A stretch of 64,000 nt of DNA, taken from contig NZ_NOXW01000022.1 in NCBI RefSeq assembly GCF_002251855.1, positions 496,001 through 560,000 on the forward strand. Reading direction: 5' to 3'. The notes beneath the pieces were generated by a model that had not been told where the DNA came from, searched no databases, and saw only the letters and a program-made list of their open reading frames with translations. This DNA is from Rhodoferax sp. TH121. GTDB taxonomy: Bacteria; Pseudomonadota; Gammaproteobacteria; Burkholderiales; Burkholderiaceae_C. Positions 62,160-64,000 of the stretch are shown here, in pieces; positions within the stretch are counted from its first letter, which is position 1, and every line of letters starts with the position of its first letter. The position numbers were made by a program, and so were the translations under genes.

Positions 62160-63227
62160 ATGAGCCTGATCCCCGCCACCATCCTGACCGGCTTTCTCGG
62201 TTCCGGCAAAACCACGCTGCTCAAGCGCGTGCTGGCCGAAGCCCACGGCCAGAAGATCGCCGTCATTGAAAACGAGTTCGGCGAAGAGAACATCGATAGC
62301 GATATCTTGGTCAGCGACACCACCGAGCAAATCATCCAAATGAGCAACGGCTGCGTCTGCTGCACCATCCGCGAAGACCTGCGCACCACGCTGAAAGACC
62401 TGGCTGAGAAAAAACGCAAGGGCGAGCTGGATTTCGAGCGCGTGATCATCGAAACCACCGGTGTGGCCGACCCCGGCCCCGTGGCGCAGACCTTCTTTAT
62501 GGATGACGAGGTGGCCGAGACCTACCTGTTGGACTCCATCCTCACGCTGGTGGATGCCAAGCACGCCGAGCAGCAGCTCAGCGACCGCCAGGAAGTGCGC
62601 CGCCAGATCGGCTTTGCCGACCAGTTATTTATCAGCAAGTCCGATCTGGTGTCCAAGGACGACCTGGACGCGCTGATGCACCGCATCAAGCACATGAACC
62701 CACGCGCGCCGCAGAAAGCAGTGCATTTTGGCGAGGTGGCGCTGAACGAAGTGTTGGATCTGCGCGGCTTCAATCTGAACGCCAAGCTCGACATCGACCC
62801 CGACTTCCTCAAGGAAGACGATCACGAGCACCACCACCATGATCATGACCACGAACATGGCGAGCACTGCGACCACCCCTCGCACAAGCATGAGCACGGT
62901 CATGGCCATGCCCACCACCATCACCACGATGACGATGTGAAAAGCTTCGTCTTCAAGTCCGAGCGCCCCTTCGATCCGGCCAAGCTGGAAGACTTCCTGG
63001 GTGCCGTGGTCAACATCTACGGCCCGCGCATGCTGCGCTACAAGGGCGTGCTCTATATGAAGGGCACCGAGCGCAAGGTCATCTTCCAAGGCGTGCACCA
63101 ACTCATGGGCAGTGACCTGGGCCCAGCCTGGGCAGAGGGTGAGCAGAAGTGCAGCAAAATGGTCTTCATTGGCATCGATCTGCCCAAGGACATCTTCCTG
63201 CAGGGCATGGAACAGTCCCTGGTCTGA
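62160..63227 (+). CDS. CobW/ZNG1-family GTP-dependent metal chaperone
   Basis: 355-residue G3E GTPase. P-loop GFLGSGKTTLLKRVL near residue 11, metal-binding CVCC in NGCVCCTIRED, switch ENEFGEENIDSD, ISKSDLV for guanine. Between the GTPase and C-terminal CobW_C domain a His/Asp-rich stretch (about residues 221-260, over 15 His) probably binds zinc or nickel. These proteins hand metal to client enzymes under limitation. The gene is followed 190 bases later by the Lys/Ala-rich gene. Confidence 0.9.
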   Translation: MSLIPATILTGFLGSGKTTLLKRVLAEAHGQKIAVIENEFGEENIDSDILVSDTTEQIIQMSNGCVCCTIREDLRTTLKDLAEKKRKGELDFERVIIETTGVADPGPVAQTFFMDDEVAETYLLDSILTLVDAKHAEQQLSDRQEVRRQIGFADQLFISKSDLVSKDDLDALMHRIKHMNPRAPQKAVHFGEVALNEVLDLRGFNLNAKLDIDPDFLKEDDHEHHHHDHDHEHGEHCDHPSHKHEHGHGHAHHHHHDDDVKSFVFKSERPFDPAKLEDFLGAVVNIYGPRMLRYKGVLYMKGTERKVIFQGVHQLMGSDLGPAWAEGEQKCSKMVFIGIDLPKDIFLQGMEQSLV

Positions 63228-63417
63228 CCCGGAACACACCACCGAATCGCAGGGAAACAAATGTTTGTCTCGCTTTTGCAACTGATGGGCTTACCGATGG
63301 GGAAACCTGTACACTCGCGCGCCGAAGAAACCCGCGTTGAGCCCCCTTCAAAGAGGGCAAAGACGCCAGCAGCCACCAGGGACCGTGCGCAGGCGAGTAC
63401 TGCCAGGAGACAAGAAG

Positions 63418-64000
63418 TGAAAGCGACATCCGGGAAAGACACCAAGGCCAAAGACGCGAAAGCCAAAAGCGTCAAGGCCAAGCCTGCGGCCAAAGCAGCA
63501 GCCAAGCCAGTAGTGAAGGTGCAAGCCAAAGCTGCCGTCACCAAGGCAGCCACCAAAGCCGTGAGCAAACCCGTGGCCAAAGCGCCGCCGCCCAAGGCCA
63601 AGGCCGCCGCCAAGCCGGTTGCCAAGGCGCCGGCCAAGCCTGTCGCGAAAGCTGCGTCGAAGGCTGCAACCGCCAAGGCCCCGGCCAAGCCAGTGGCCAA
63701 AGTGGCAGCCAAACCCGTCGCCAAGGCGCCCGCAAAGGCTGCGCCCGCAGTTAAAATCAAGGCGGTTGCCGAAAAACCGGCCGCCAAGCCTACCGTGAAG
63801 GTCGTGGCCCCTGTGAAAACTGCGCCCGCCAAAGTGGTCGCGGCGCCTGTAGCAGCCAAAGTCCCGGTGACGGCACCCGTACCCGCTCCTGCGGCTGCGG
63901 TGCCTGCCAAGTCAGGACGCCCGTCATCCCGGTTGGCCCAACTTACCGTGCCCTCCATGGCGCAATCTGTGGCCTCCACAGCCGCCAAAGCCAGCTATAC
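63418..64000 (+). CDS. Lys/Ala/Pro-rich N-terminus, possibly of DksA (partial)
   Basis: GTG 63418 with AGGAG at 63406-63410 opens a frame without stop to the window end (194 codons). It encodes many AKPVAKA/PAKAAAK-like units from about residue 20 to 160, resembling histone H1-like basic tails, then SGRPSSRLAQLTVPSMAQSV. In Comamonadaceae the transcription factor DksA often carries such an extension and lies near a CobW-type gene, so this is a candidate; a basic DNA-binding protein or sigma factor is also possible. The diagnostic C-terminal part is outside the window. Confidence 0.6.

Noticed and set aside
63430-63800. Tandem-like GCCAAGCC/AAGCCTGTC units resembling a repeat array
   Set aside because: Units are irregular and explained by codons for Ala, Lys and Pro in a basic low-complexity protein; no spacers, so not CRISPR.

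Overview
The window looks like a chromosomal segment of a Betaproteobacterium of the order Burkholderiales, most likely family Comamonadaceae (Rhodoferax/Albidiferax-like). The evidence is the high GC with strong third-position bias, the order dapF-DUF484-xerC, the eat-eutBC-cysK and nar layouts, and a short dispersed repeat with the core TGCGCAAGCAGCTAT, which I associate with that family. This placement rests on gene content and recollection, not on a database search. I saw no tRNA, insertion sequence, prophage or CRISPR array. One structural RNA is clear: RNase P RNA (rnpB).

Layout. (1) 1-7563: acyl-CoA metabolism, with a thiolase, two thioesterases, a crotonase, a secreted metallo-beta-lactamase-fold hydrolase, and a TetR-SDR-acyl-CoA dehydrogenase-thioesterase operon behind a palindromic operator. 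(2) 7717-17629: an orphan FliD-like protein, a minus-strand livHMGF-fadD-livK branched-chain/acid uptake operon that includes an acyl-CoA synthetase, a YciA-like thioesterase and an Atm1-type ABC exporter. (3) 17780-37617: an anaerobic nitrate respiration island: narX-narL, two NarK transporters, narGHJI, then a compact tail of mostly overlapping genes (parvulin isomerase, beta-carbonic anhydrase, DGC zinc protein, class II ribonucleotide reductase nrdJ, NnrS, a small unknown protein, hemerythrin). The tail would supply oxygen-independent dNTP synthesis and nitrosative-stress functions to nitrate-respiring cells. (4) 37614-47685: a 7TM-GGDEF cyclase, LysR regulator, orphan amino-acid binding protein, pyrC, NYN nuclease, DUF3025, htpX with a heat-shock-type promoter, LysE exporter and an FAD oxidoreductase. 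(5) 47771-53979: an AraC-type regulator divergent from an ethanolamine permease-eutB-eutC operon, then cysK and rnpB. (6) 54030-64000: housekeeping genes: CBS protein, pseudouridine synthase, MBL hydrolase, dapF-DUF484-xerC, a chemotaxis receptor, rlmI-like methyltransferase, a CobW-family metal chaperone, and the start of a Lys/Ala-rich protein that may be DksA.

The most unusual signal is a dispersed, roughly 48-bp element present in at least 11 diverged copies in both orientations. Four copies are intergenic and seven lie inside genes without breaking the reading frame (an MBL signal peptide, nrdJ, DUF3025, an FAD oxidoreductase, a second MBL hydrolase, dapF, rlmI). Two unrelated proteins therefore share an almost identical 17-residue peptide. 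This resembles, by analogy, the protein-coding palindromic elements of Rickettsia, and is my main candidate for something under-described.
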